This document shows, one piece after another, positions 47,424 through 59,854 of a stretch of DNA of 64,000 nucleotides; within the stretch, counting starts at the first letter, position 1, and each line of letters starts with the position of its first letter. Source of the stretch: Psilocybe azurescens (Eukaryota; Basidiomycota; Agaricomycetes; Agaricales; Agrocybaceae); contig JAJIRX010000811.1 in NCBI GenBank assembly GCA_023853785.1, positions 492,292 to 556,291 of the forward strand. The letters run 5' to 3'. The notes under the pieces were generated by a model that worked only from the letters and a program-made list of their open reading frames with translations, ran no database searches and was not told the DNA's origin. The position numbers and the translations under genes were made by a program.

Positions 47424-47432
47424 TATATATAG
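47424..47432 (+). promoter_or_regulatory. TATA box upstream of the CACTA transposase
   Basis: TATATATAG about 90 bp before the ATG at 47519, with a CAATTGTGG element and CT-rich leader after it. Confidence 0.45.
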
Positions 47433-47518
47433 CAATTGTGGTTTCCACAATCAATCTTTGATCGATAATCATTGATTCCCTTTCTTTCTCTAACTCTGCC
47501 CAACTCTGCTTTAAATCT

Positions 47519-50500
47519 ATGGCCCCAGAAAAAGCTCTATGTGCCTGTGGATGTGGCCGTCGAGTATCCCGTGCTACAGAACATGCTCATCTCAATGGCC
47601 ATGGTCCAACTGGTCTTGCCGCATCTGTGCTTGCTCAGAATTCATGGCTCCAAGTTGATAATGGACCTTCCACACAGAGCCAAAATGCTCATATGAGCAA
47701 CCCCTCTGACCAAATTCATCAAAACTCTGGAATAACCCAATATGAGCATCTTCAGATTTCTTCTGCTGATGATGCACCCACATTTTCAGACCCAGTCCCA
47801 CCATCTCCTTATATATCAAACAGCACTCAGGTGCCTCTGCATGGTTTGTCTGCAACAGTTACTCAGCATGTGGAAACTGCAGCCCATAATCGCTGGGATC
47901 AAGATCAGGGTGATGGAGATTCTGATCCAAGTGATGCAGAGGTGTTGCTATTGTCAGCAGACTTGGATGTTGATTCTATGATGGATCTGGATCATGAAGA
48001 CAACATTAACATGATCTCTGAGGATGAAACTAGGTCCGTGCAGCCAGGAATAAGTATTTGGGAACAACTGGGTGAGGATTTTGAAGCAGAAGCTGCTTCT
48101 ATAGCTGGTGTGTTATTCATATATTATTGTCACCTCCAAATACTTATGCCACTCCTAGCATCTCAGTGTCTTGACCAAGATGATCTTGCTCTTCTGCATG
48201 CCTTCAATCTCAAGGTTGAGTCCCATCTTCCTGACTACGTATTTGATCAGTTTCAATATACTTTTCCACTTGAGCATCTTCCTTCATTCAAGGCTGCACG
48301 ATCTCGTGTCAATTGGCTTTCAGGCTTCCATCCTATATATTATGACTGTTGCATCAATAGCTGCATATGCTATACTGGCCCATATGAAAAGCTTACTTCG
48401 TGTCTGAATCGCAAATGTGGTGCTTCTCGATATGACTCTGCTGGCAAACCAAAGAGACAGTTTCGATATCTGCCTCTTATACCACGACTTAGGGCACTCA
48501 TGGCAAACAAGAAGCAGGCTGAATCTATGCGCTATCGTGCATTTGAGCATATCCATGAGGATGGAAAGATCAAGGATGTCTTTGACTCTACACACTACCG
48601 CAATTTGTGCAAGACATTTGTGACTGTTAATGAAGATCAACTTCCTTTCTGGTTCTTCTCTGATCCTCGTGATATTGCACTTGGCCTCTCAACAGATGGT
48701 TTTTGCCCTTTCAAAAAGCGGAAACAGACAGCTTGGCCAATTATTTTATTCAACTACAATCTTCCCCCCGAAGTACGCTTTCACAAGAAGAATATTATTA
48801 CTATTGGTGTCATTCCAGGCCCAAAGAAACCATGGGATGCTGACTCATACTTATGGCCACTTGTTGCTGAACTTATACAGCTCATGATTGGAGTAACAGC
48901 TTATGATCCAATAACCCAAGCCCTTTTCCTTCTCCATGCCTATCTCATCCTGGTCTTTGGTGACATCCCAGCAGTCTCAATGCTTATGTCGCATGAAAGG
49001 GACCAATGCTATTCATCCATGTTGAATGTGTATGATTGAGGGTGTGCGTGTTCCTTTGGGCCACACTACCTACTACATCCCATTAGACCGCCGGAACCAC
49101 CCAGATTTACCAGAACCCACTGTGTATGATCCACTGGCTCTACCTCTTCTCACACCAGAACAATTTATGATGCAAGCTTGAGAGGTTCAGTTTGCAAATA
49201 ATGATGTAACACCTGAACAACTAGCAAAGGCATATGGAATTAAAGGGATCCCTTTACTCAGTGCACTCTCTTCGTTATCTTTTCCACACTCCTTCCCAGG
49301 CGAGTTCATGTATCTCATATGGGAGAATCTTCTTCCAAATCTTCTTCAACTCTGGACAGCTGAATTCAAGGATATTGACCATTCAAATCATGACTATGTA
49401 CTTCAACCTTCTGTTTGGGAAGCAATTGGAGCAGCATCTGCTGCAGCAGGCAAAACAATACCTTCAGCATTTGGTACCCGAGTTCCCAACATTGCAACTA
49501 AGCAAATTCCACTTACTGCAGAGATGCAATCAATTTGGACACTATATCTAGCACCTGTGCTTTTAAGAGGAAGGTTCAAGAATAATAGATTCTATGAACA
49601 CTTTCTCAGGCTTGTGCACCTTCTCAACTTATGTCTACAATTTGAAGTCACAGTTGATGAAGTTGATGAAATTACTGATGGATTTGCAGACTGGGTGAAG
49701 GAATATGAGCAGTAAGTGATAGTTTTCATGTTGTGAATAGAACTGTGCTCATATAATGATCCAATGCCAGGATTTACTATCAATATGACCCCCAGAGGCT
49801 TCCTCTCTGCCTCCTTACAGTCCATAGTTTACTTCATATTGGTCCAGGAATTAGAGCTGCTGGTCCAGTTTGGGCTTATTGGGCCTTTCCAATGGAGAGA
49901 TTCTGTGGTAACATATTGCCCGCCATCAAAAACCACCGCTCACCATACACCAATATTGACAACTTCATTACGGACCAAGCACAACTCATACAGATCAAAT
50001 TAATGTATGATTTATATTCAGAGCTCTCATTTAAGAAATCTGAAGATAATGCAGCTGGTTTCCATGTTGAAAATTGTGTGTTATGTACTCTTTTTGCTTG
50101 AATTTTACTGACTGTTTTATTGTGTGCAGATGATCATAGCCGTCTATTACCACCATGTTGACAAGAGATGCTATCACCTCATTTATGGAACAAGGTGTCT
50201 GCTGCACTTGCAACATTTTTGGAAAGCCTATTCAAACTATTCGCCAAGTGCTTCCTAATCCAGAAACCAAAGTCTTACAATTTGGAAAGGTTCAACGCAT
50301 TGGAGGAGGTGATATCATCCATGCATCAGAACTTGTCAAATCACCAAATGATGCTCGTGATGCAACTTATTGCCGGGTAGGTATAAATTTACAATGGGTT
50401 ATAATTAGTTGATCATTTTTTTTTAATTAGTACCAACTTCTTGTTGACAGACATGCCCGTCATCGAAGCCGAACACCTGCATTTGAACAACAAGATTTCT

Positions 50501-50769
50501 ATGGCCAGCTTCTCCGTATTTTTATTTTAACTCTCCCAGCCAGTGCTACCCTTGGAACAAGCCATGAGACCACACTGTGTCTTGCTGCTATTCGATCTGT
50601 CAAACTTGATAGTCGAAATACCTTGGGAATAAAGTATTATGAGCAAGATGGCCCCATTGAGGTTGTTGACCTCAATGCTATTCAGTGTACTGTTGGTCGT
50701 GTTCATGATCGTGGAAAATGGGCTATTATTGACCGTAGTGGAGCTTTTGCCCAAGCAGAGATTGTGTAA
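47519..50769 (+). pseudogene. CACTA (EnSpm) element transposase, TNP2 type, decayed
   Basis: DNA transposon protein with an N-terminal Cys-rich start (ALCACGCGRRVSRATEHAHL), an acidic linker, an intron (48108-48158), YYDCCINSCICYTGPYEKLTSC, then the transposase_21/TNP2 core with FWFFSDPRDIALGLSTDGFC, PEVRFHKKNIITIGVIPGPK and the downstream MKGTNAIHPC region. Coding continues through VPLGHTTYYIPLDRRNHPDLP to GPVWAYWAFPMERFCG and DFYGQLLRIFILTLPA, ending at 50769. A 1-nt shift at about 48990 and three in-frame TGA codons, each where the family has Arg (about 49019, 49180 and 50159), break it. All three fit CGA changed to TGA. No terminal CACTA repeats were identified, so element borders are not given. 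Confidence 0.85.
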
Positions 50770-51749
50770 TAAATAAAGGATTCACAAAAGTGCAGAAATG
50801 TTGCAGAAAGGTAAGGAATTCCACCCCATGCCCTGTTACTATCACTAACCCAGTGTTTGTAAATTTTTAAAGACCAAAGCACATCTTTACAAGTTCTGCA
50901 CTAATTTTTATAAAATGTTTACTATTGTGAAGCTTGGCATTTCAGCTGTAATAATATGTTTTTATTTCTAAGTGTTGACATTGAAGGAGAGGAATTGGGG
51001 AAAAGAAAGGGACCTAGTGTTTGAAATAGTTGTCATGCACAGGTCACACACGACTTTGCAATCATCAACATGAATTGTAATGAATATTTAAACTCTGAGG
51101 AAAGCCTAAATATATATGCATGTCAGGTTTTAAAATCTTTGTTGACTATTTCAGTGTCTTGTCACACCTGTATTTTTACCATCTTTCCTCACACCTTATG
51201 GCTTCAAAAAATTATAAGCAAGATACTAAACTTGGCTTGATGGCCGTTGCTTTGCACGGCGTAATGAGGCCTTTTTCCTTTTTTTGTAGGACTGATTTGA
51301 ACCATCCTTGATTATTTATTATTTATTCTTAATATTATTACTTGTTCTTAAATAACAATTTTTCGCATCGAAAATTTATAATTACATATATTGAACAATT
51401 AACTACCACATTATCAAAAAACTAGTGAAAAGGGGCCATTTTATTATGTCAGGGCCAGATTTTGTAGTTTTGGTACATTTTTCACAAATATGTTGATTAT
51501 TGCATTAAACATAAAAATATAAAAATACAGAATAACATGCATGAGTTCTGAGAATGCCAAGAATTAGATCTTAAAGGAGCAGCAGTTACGAACACCACAC
51601 CTCAAGAGGGTTCATGTTCACAAGTCAATAAAATCTCGGTTAACGAAAAGACAGAAAATACAACATACCTCATCATCTTTAACAGGTTCAAACAGAAGGC
51701 TTCATATTTGTCTCATTTCTTCACTATTTCTTTCCGCCCTGCTCGTCGT
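50770..51749. other. 3' flank of the CACTA gene, AT-rich
   Basis: No supported gene. ACTAGTG at 51421-51427 contains a TAGTG that could be a CACTA-type right terminus, but no matching left end was found. Confidence 0.35.
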
Positions 51750-54700
51750 CTTCTTGAGCAATCGTTGGTGTGTTCAGATGAGTTTTGTACATATCGGTCT
51801 TTGAACATGTTGTCAAGGTACATATAGTCTGTTCAGCAAGCTGGTAAGAATATTTCTATCGAGAATGGCGTGACATACCTTTCTTCCGTCGCTGGAGAGA
51901 TCGCAAAATCAACGCCCGGTTAGGAACTTGGGATTCAACCTTGCTTTCCGATAATGGACAACCAGGAACACATGAAGCGCCCTCGGACGCCAACCAACAA
52001 TCGATCTTGGGATCGCGCATTCTGTTGAAGAGCCACGTATTAGCCCATGTGGATCAGAGGTCACATTGTCTCGAGTTTTGCTGCTACTAAGATGTGAGTT
52101 AATCGTGCCATGCATAAACAAAATCATTATATATGCGCACCGTTAGTTAGGTTTAAAGCCTATTCGTGCTTTTATGAGGTGGGGCTGTTGAGTGATAGTT
52201 TGTTGCCCGTTCACGAGTGTTGTGGATCCAGTGATGGAGGAGGAGATCAAGGCTATGTTGGTTGACGTGTAGAAGTGGGCTGGGTTTGCGAAAGTGTCAA
52301 TGAGCATCGACCCGTGATCTGTGTAAGGTAAAAGCGGCGAATTCTGGCATTAGCTTCGCGTATCATTTAATGAAATACTCACCTTGCTAATTTACTTGAG
52401 TGTCGAGGTCTTGTTTTCAGACGTCTATGAAGGGCCATTCCTTTATCGACCCGGTCAACCTCCCACCAGAACGAAGTATATGAGTATATTTTCAGCCTAT
52501 AGATCTACAATCAATAGACCGTCAGTATTACTCTGTTGCGCTCGTAGTACCGAATTAATATGGTGGTCGTCATCTGAGCGAGGTAAAAGCTCTTGTTAGT
52601 GAACGCTTTGTTGTTCAAGGTCTTCATACCTGCTGCGAGTACAACTCATAACCTGATCCATGTAAGCTGTATTTTCAGAGGCGTATGTTGTCCCCTTCGT
52701 GGATAGTCGTTCCAGCGTCTTTTGAAGCTTTAATGGGAAGTGAGATTCATTGTCAGAACTTCAGAAAGAAACTGACCTTGACTGAATTTTACAACCCGGA
52801 TTCGGCCTAAGTCGGCATGTGATCTGTTGTCCTGCTTCGACTCCCTCGAATCGAAACTTCGCCCCTTGCAAGAAGTCAAGAACTCCTAGATACTTATATT
52901 CAGCCTCTGTATGATTTTAATGTCGTCAGACGGACAGAACGTTTGTCGTCATATCACAAATTCATTGTTGTACAATCAGTACAGCGGCGACAGCATTCGT
53001 CTTACTAGCACCTGACTTCGCAAACTTCAACGTCTTGCGAATCTGTCCTGCGCCCTCGCGACCGTTAACTGGTAAGCTGTTTACATCAACAGTTATATAG
53101 AGCAAAGTTTACCGACAATCGTCAACTTCTAGTAAGGTAACCGGTCTTTGTTGTCAATAGGGTTCAACTTCCATCAGAACTCGATGCTGTTCTCCCTCGA
53201 TCTGTTTCGGCGGATTTGCTTTCTATCAAACACGAGCTGTATTGCTGTTGCATGTTCAACATGTCAACAAATAAGTCTGTATCAGCGACAGGTGAGTCTA
53301 CCTTCTGTATTTGAAATGTACATAGACGACTAACCAGAAGATATACGCGCATAGTAATGCGAACGCTTCGCAGCATCTATTTCTAAATCGACACCTTCAC
53401 GAAGCATGGACTGTATGATTTGAACAATATGGTGCAAGGATGAGCGTATGATTGGTACAGATTGTGTCGTCTGTGTCAGTTTAAGATTGTTTGAGAGGAA
53501 CTCGGTCGTCAGTTCAATTCAGACAAAGCATTTGAAGGTGCATGTTCCTCTCTTTCTTCTTTTCTTTTTTTTCACCCGCAACATGACATCTTCACTTTCT
53601 TGAGGCAGAGTTGTGGATAGTCTATGTATAGACTACAAGGATACTGATGTTGCAATCAATAGAGACTCTGCGTAACACGATGTGGCGCATGTCTTCAGCA
53701 TAATGCTCTTATTGTTGCTGTCTGAATGACATGCGGTGAGTGATTGTTTTATTTCATATGATATATGGCTTCACTCAACACATTTCCTCACGTTGCAGCC
53801 TTTCGAGCAACAAAGAAGAAAAACGGTCGATGTGTATTGCACGGCGAAGTTTCAGTATTACAGGGGTGACAAGCACCTGCAAGTTACGTGTTTTCAGATA
53901 TCTAAGAATGGCCTTCGATTCAAAACTCACTTGTAGAATGTCGCAATCTGGAGGAGGATCGTCCGTGCGGGCGAGATATCGTTTTCCAGTCCAATCAACT
54001 GTCGGGAACTGTCCAGCGCAAACGTTGAGGTCTCACCCCACTTCATCAGATTCCTCGAGCTTTGTGTTTGTATGGACAGTTGATGCGTCTGAACGATCTG
54101 AGCTTTTGTCCTATTATGAACGTCGAACAGGTTTTTAGATAGCAGCTCGACGGAATGGCTGAAGGTACGTCTGGCTGCATATACATTGTCAGTAATTTCT
54201 ACTGTTCTGCTAACATCGATCAGCTGCATATGACAGAGTACGACGTAGCATACCTTGGTTGTTTGTGCCATTACGACGTGAGCTGCGCACAGTGGAAGGC
54301 AAAGTGCTGACACCTCTCGTCGTTACGTGTGCCCCAAATTTCTCTTCTCTTTGGTTGCTTCGTGCTGCCAATCTTCTCGACGTAGTCCTGCGATGATCAA
54401 ATTTAGCTAATAAGTAAGGTACATGTTCTCTTAATCTATCGCAAACGTATTGAACTCACTGCATAGACACAAGGAACAGTAGAATTGCTACCAGTATCCA
54501 GTAATGTTTGACTGAATTTACCGCTTGCAATTTGCATTGTGTGGCATACGATATACGTGGACCGACTCTCTTTCTTTTTATTTTTGAGGTGCGTAGCCTA
54601 GAGCTGCTTTCGTTTGAGTTCGATGAAATCGATGACCTGACATTGCGTTGTTGCTCGTGGTGTCTACGAGCAACATCAAGATATTTGCTATCACCGTACT

Positions 54701-54770
54701 CGGACAGCTTGTCACGATGAAAACTTTCCAGTGGGGCTTTCTCACCTTCTCTCATTACTATATACAACAT
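51750..54770 (-). CDS. Unresolved intron-rich locus, product unknown
   Basis: Splice motifs in the minus direction recur (donors at about 54458, 53932, 53340, 52786, 52634, 52385 and 51884; small exons between), which suggests a transcribed gene running from about 54770 to 51750. The first frame (54770-54456) is basic, Ser-rich and ends in a membrane-like segment (HYWILVAILLFLVSMQ). The next parts include an open frame RRLAARSNQREEKFGAHVTT and a helical, coiled-coil-like exon (FSHSVELLSKNLFDVHNRTK). I could not join the exons into one reliable protein or recognise a family. It could be a real lineage-specific membrane protein or a pseudogene. Limits are approximate. Confidence 0.3.
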
Positions 54771-54801
54771 TCACTCCTTTCTTTAGCCTAAACCGCTCAT
54801 T

Positions 54802-55916
54802 ATGAGCATCAGTACCTGTCACGTCGTTTGTATCGTGTGCTTCCTTGAGTTCTCGCTGATCATCTCCGGCAGCTGTCCTCAAAGGCATAATTGCCGTTCA
54901 CTTCACGGCCATCGCTACAACATTCGTTCGCCTCGTTTATCGTTACCTCTGCTATTTTATATGGCTCGATGATATATTTGCTGCAGTTACTGCGACAGGA
55001 AATGGTGCAATTGTTGGTCGGTTGATATACCTCCGTATGTGGCATTTCCCTTCAAAGTTTTCTTTTTGTAATTTGTTCATTTGAACGCTCTAGTTATTGT
55101 CTCAAAGGCTGGAAAGCCTCATTCTTATCATATCGAACTAGCGATAGGTTTCTTCGTCATTTGGTGAGACGCCGCTAGCTTATTCGTATCCACTTGTGTT
55201 GGATGTTGTGTACTCATCGTGACTTATAGGTCTTCACGCGCCAGTTTTATCATGGGTCCTGCACGAGTTCACAAGGATTCCAAAACGCTTCGTTCTCGCA
55301 GCTTCAATTTTTATGTGTATGGTACTGGTTGTTGGCACGTTATACGGGGTGCTCGCCGCTGTTCTGTGTCGTGTTAGGGTGGAATACCAAGATGACAGAC
55401 TGCGTATTTGCTCACCTCCACATACTTTGATGATATGCGCGTTCATAAGTGTGTATTTTACTTAAAATTGCTCGACATAAAGATTCTCATTAAAGCATTC
55501 AGCGGAATTATTAGTTGACGCTGGTATCCTCTACCACAATTGGAGATTGCTTGTGCATGTCCCGGGGCCGTCCTTTGCACACCATGGGTCATTGCCTACG
55601 ACTTCGCCGTTTTGGGTTTCTGCAGCAACATCATCGTCCTCATCAGCAGTGCCGTATGCCTGGCTGCCCTCTTAGCACGTGATACAGCAGCTTCCACGAC
55701 CCTCGTTTATGTTGTCAATTCGGCAGTAAGTGCATCATTTCCCTTAGTTCCGAGTAGATGACTTACCTCCTTTTATTTCATCCATAAAATTTAGACAGCA
55801 TTCTCGGTAGTTGCGACTAATATTTCCGTGGCTATCGGTTTTTGTCTCAAAGGATATCCATACCATCGGCCAACGTCGCACAGGACATCGGTTCTTCTTT
55901 TGGATTACAAACAATA
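54802..55916 (+). CDS. Rhodopsin-like multi-span membrane protein, possibly broken
   Basis: Resembles the basidiomycete 7TM integral membrane family related to fungal rhodopsin-domain (PTH11-like) receptors. Exon 1 (54802-54829, MSISTCHVV) splices at GTATCG to an exon giving LKGIIAVHFTAIATTFVRLV, a first membrane helix, followed by the characteristic CYFIWLDDIFAAVTATGNG (W-x-D-D-x-x-A motif at the second helix). Later exons give IELAIGFFVIWSSRASFI, RFVLAASIFMCMVLVVGTLY and YDFAVLGFCSNIIVLISSAV, then TAFSVVATNISVAIGF, ending at a stop near 55916. One frame break lies at about 55253-55270 and another around 55515. About six hydrophobic segments can be counted. Ligand and role are unknown; the gene is either shifted by assembly indels or recently inactivated. 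Confidence 0.55.
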
Positions 55917-56363
55917 GTCATATCTAGGGATAATTTGAAGGTTCAAGGAACAGAGGATGATGCAAAGGCCAATATGTATTCTGAGGGTATTAACAGAAGT
56001 GCTTAGCATTTGATTTTGTCTGCAATCCGTATATATTTCCGTGTCGGCTTTCAACGTAAACCATCTTGCGGTGTATGTCTGTTCTAATATAAAATTGTGT
56101 CATTTACTGTTTGTTCTTGCTCTATTACAAAATTGTGTATGAAATTGAGTATGCAACTAGTAGAGCTCTAGTACGATGTGAAGCGCTCATCAAAAGAAAA
56201 TTAATAAAGAATTTCCCTCCTTGTAGAAAGCAAAAAGACACCGCTTGTCGATGAAGCACGAAAATTATATACAGAAAGTATCTAGCTGGGCAAATGGGTA
56301 CTGACATATATATCACGAGCTTTTTCATAAGGGACCTATTCATATTCTTCTGTTTTTTTGGTT
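55917..56363. other. Spacer between convergent genes
   Basis: AT-rich; no gene supported. Confidence 0.4.
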
Positions 56364-58865
56364 TTACGCGATGCAAATGTCTGATTGGTTAAGTTCGATC
56401 TCATCCCCAACGATAGTGTCCGGTGATTCCTCGTTTCTAGCGACGACCATGACAATTAAATTGTTATTTCGATGGTGTACGTGTCGCGCGAATTTGCCGC
56501 AATGTGTACCTTCAATAATAATGAGGAGTCCAATGTCATGTTTTACGCTTGGGTGGGTAGGTGATATTAAACGTCGCGTCGATTGTGTGCATTTGCTTGG
56601 ATCTTGTCGTGAACTGTCGAAGCGACAGTATGCCTTGATCTTCACAGTATACCTCCACAAAAATTTCTTCATTGCAAAAGGAACCGCCATCCGCTTTGAC
56701 AATTAATTGAGCGCCAACAAGGCTGTTCTTCAAAAGTATATGGTCGTATTCTATTGGGTGTCCGCAAGTAATAGTCGACGGGAAACTTGATGAGGACCTG
56801 GCAAAAATTCCAAACCGGATTGATCTGCATGGTCTGGAGACTCAAATACATGCAGTGGATCCCACGCCGGGGTCATACTACCGAAGGCCTCATCGGGCAA
56901 CGGAGTAACACTTCGGTTGTATTGCATGTCATGATTTGACTGGGAGGCGGCTATTTCCATGGACTTTGCGTGTTTAACATTAAAATTTACATCCAGGGGC
57001 TTAAGTGTACTGTATTTAGTATATCAGTCAGAGTCTTTGATAGAAAGATATAAGAAGAATCTTGTTTTATTTTTTAAAAAAGAAATGCACTGGTAGCAAA
57101 CGACATCCGTGACGTCAAAGGTGACCCTCTTGAAGGGGACAACAGGATCATAGCGATTTAATTCAATGAATAGCCCTATATTGTTGGAGGATGTCATTGA
57201 AACTTCTTTATAATTCTGACGGCGCCTTTGAATATATGATGACACTTAGTCACAACAACTACCACGCCGCACCAAGGATGATCTTTGCATGAAGACGCTA
57301 TGCGCGTTTCTGGTAAGTGGTTGATGGTGTGAAGAAAATCCGTGAGGCTAGCAAAGACACAAAGTTTACATGGACATCAATGAACTTGAGCTGTTTTTCT
57401 CCATCAATATTCATGACTGTGATGAAGGAAGACCTGACCAACCTGTGTCTCAGCGTTTGAGTTCGAGTAAGGGTTGTTGTTGTCTCTGCCACTTTTTCAA
57501 TCAACGTCGCCATGTTTCCTTGTATCTCCGTTATCCATCCAGTACGTTTAGCATTCAGTCCGCTATTGATTTGAACATGATCTCCGACATTGAATATTTT
57601 ATGCACATCATTCCACCGTAGTGCGTATGAGCTGCATCTGATCGCTCGACTGATCTTCAATGCTTACGAGTGGCCCATATACAGGGTCGTCTTCGGGTGG
57701 ATCCAGTGACACATCTACAAATCGACTGCTGATACAAGATACAGTTCCCTTTTCGCTGGTTGACAGAATCACCACGCGCTCGAATTCCGAAAAATCCATT
57801 CCTTGGGACGCGGAATGGGCATACTATCAAGGATAAATGGATGTTGAGATTGAATAAACTGCTCGAAAGAGTTGTGTGCAATTTCGTCCACACCCGTACT
57901 GAAAGAATGGAAGTCGAAGTCCAATCGTGCAAGCCCCCATTCGATTGTTAATCGGCCGATTCTATACGTGCTTGACTCATCGAGATCGACTGCTGTGTCA
58001 GGAAAAGCAGATCGAAATGCCGTGGCATCAAATAGTCTGGGCTCAGGAATGGAAGGCGATGCCTTTCGCTTCAGAGATCGGAAAGCACGCGCTCGATAGG
58101 CCAAACGCGGCACGAGCAATATGGATGCCCCCATGAGGTCGTAGAGATGACATGTCCCACGTCGCCTTTGTACAAACCTTTTGTGATTCTGATCCACTGT
58201 CCATCCACGACGTCTGCGTTTACATCCTGCATAATAAGCATCTGTATCGCTTCTTCTTTCTCAATAGCTTTGCGTCGAATGCCACTTTGGCGTCCGAATC
58301 ACACCTGGCGTGTTCATCAACAGCTGAACGAGTTCCTGATTCATTGTACATTCCAGGTAAACATGTCCGCGTACCGAGCCTCGAGTGAAAGCCGAACGCA
58401 ATTGGTGGTGGTCGCATGCCTTAAGCAGCAATGACATTACCATAATTTCTTCTTTGCCTTTCTGAAGAAAAATCAGAGAAATCGTAGAGAGGCAACTTAC
58501 ATACTTACTATACATTCAACTTGCCATGTAGGGTAATCGCTGCTGAGATGAGAGAAAGGAACGCCGTCTGCTTCGCATGCGTGAATCGGCTCAATTTCGG
58601 ACGATGTCGTGGTCCTTTCTATTCTCTCCTGTATTCGGCGCACGACCTGCTCCATTTGTGTGTGCCTCGCATCTCTATTTTCCTCAAAGGTGGGCAGGGT
58701 TACATCCCTGTCGCTTGTTACATTGATAGCATCATCAAGAAATCCATCTGCGTAAAGCAATGATTTATTTGAAGGGGATTATAATGTTTCGGTAATAATA
58801 ATGTAGTCACCTATATCTTCGTATTCGTCACTTTCATCAGCGGACTCCTCAGTAACCTGCGCCTC
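56364..58865 (-). CDS. Spt5-like NGN/KOW protein
   Basis: Related to transcription elongation factor Spt5, which binds RNA polymerase through an NGN domain and KOW repeats. In order: an acidic N-terminus (EAQVTEESADESDEYEDI, about 58862-58812), DGFLDDA, then PTWQVEC and the NGN-type region LRSAFTRGSVRGHVYLEC with LLMNTPGVIRT; a KOW-like GLYKGDVGHV and ASILLVPRLAYRARA; IPRPKEW and VVILSTSEKGTV; a KOW region FNVGDHVQINSGLNAKRTGW; a TPAWDP motif like those of the Spt5 C-terminal repeats (about 56880); and a last KOW-like GTHCGKFARHVHHRNNN, ending at 56364. Frame breaks at the C5 run 58128-58132 and the A5 run 57790-57794 (each short of one base) and near 57610. The first exon is not resolved. 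Agaricomycetes carry expanded sets of such proteins beyond the canonical Spt5, so this is probably a paralogue, not the essential factor. Confidence 0.7.
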
Positions 58866-59854
58866 TATATCTAGAAAATGCATGAACGATGTGTTGCGCT
58901 GCAACGGCGGTATTAATGTCAGCTTTATAAGGTACACTGTTTTCGACGTACTCTTTCCATGTTGCGTTACACGAGATGATCCACTGTATGATATTCAAAG
59001 GCTTTGATGATACAATGCACTAGCAATCACAAAGGACGATTCAAAGGCCGGTTTATTATTGTGACAAGTATATACTGGCGATTCGATTCTCTCCACTGTA
59101 TTACAGCAACAAAGCTAATAAATTGAATAAATCGAGGTTCTATATACGGTGCGGTTAAATACGTATGCTATTCACGAACTTACCTGTAAGGAGCAACGCG
59201 TATCAGTCGCACAGTTGTTGGTCGGAATCAAGAAAGAGGAAGCGTGAGAATTGTTTGACAGCTCAATTAAGGCGAAGGGCGTGCAACAATATCGGATAAA
59301 TCCGAAAAGGAACGTGATTATTGTATATCTGGGTGAATCAATAATATTCTCACGGTTTTGCTCTACACAGAACGCGAACGTGGTGTGTAAAATCGAGGTG
59401 CATGAGTACCCACAGCGGGACATCTGAGGGTGCGCGGTTGATGTAGAATGTTTAGATCAGTCCGATGCGGATGCACAGAATGCAGAGGTGGTGAGGGTGG
59501 TGATGTCGATGGGTTGACCACTGACAGTATGTAGTGCAAAGTGAAATGGACAAAAGTAATCAGCAGCAGTGATACAACTATGGCAAAGGCAGGCTCAGAT
59601 GCAGAAAGACAGCAGGGAGGTGGAAGCAGTGTGGTTCATCCCATGAACGCGTCGGAGAGCTTCATGTGATACAGGATCTAACGTCTATCGTCCTTCAGCC
59701 TGCTAAAGGCGGGAAAGCTGAAAATAATCTACAAATATTCTTTGGACCTGGTTAGAGACAACAGAATATTGTAGCGAAGACTACCATCTCGGTTTTGTAC
59801 TATCTTTTCCGGAGGACATTATACTCATTTCCATGTTTCAGTCGTCTACACTAA
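58866..59854. other. Upstream region of the Spt5-like gene
   Basis: May hold a short first exon and promoter of the minus-strand gene. No other gene supported; the 83-codon minus frame at 59172-59423 has no recognisable motif. Confidence 0.35.

Noticed and set aside
50909..50916. CACTA terminal repeat
   Set aside because: A lone CACTA string near 50911 has no matching inverted partner, and the orientation is wrong for a right end.
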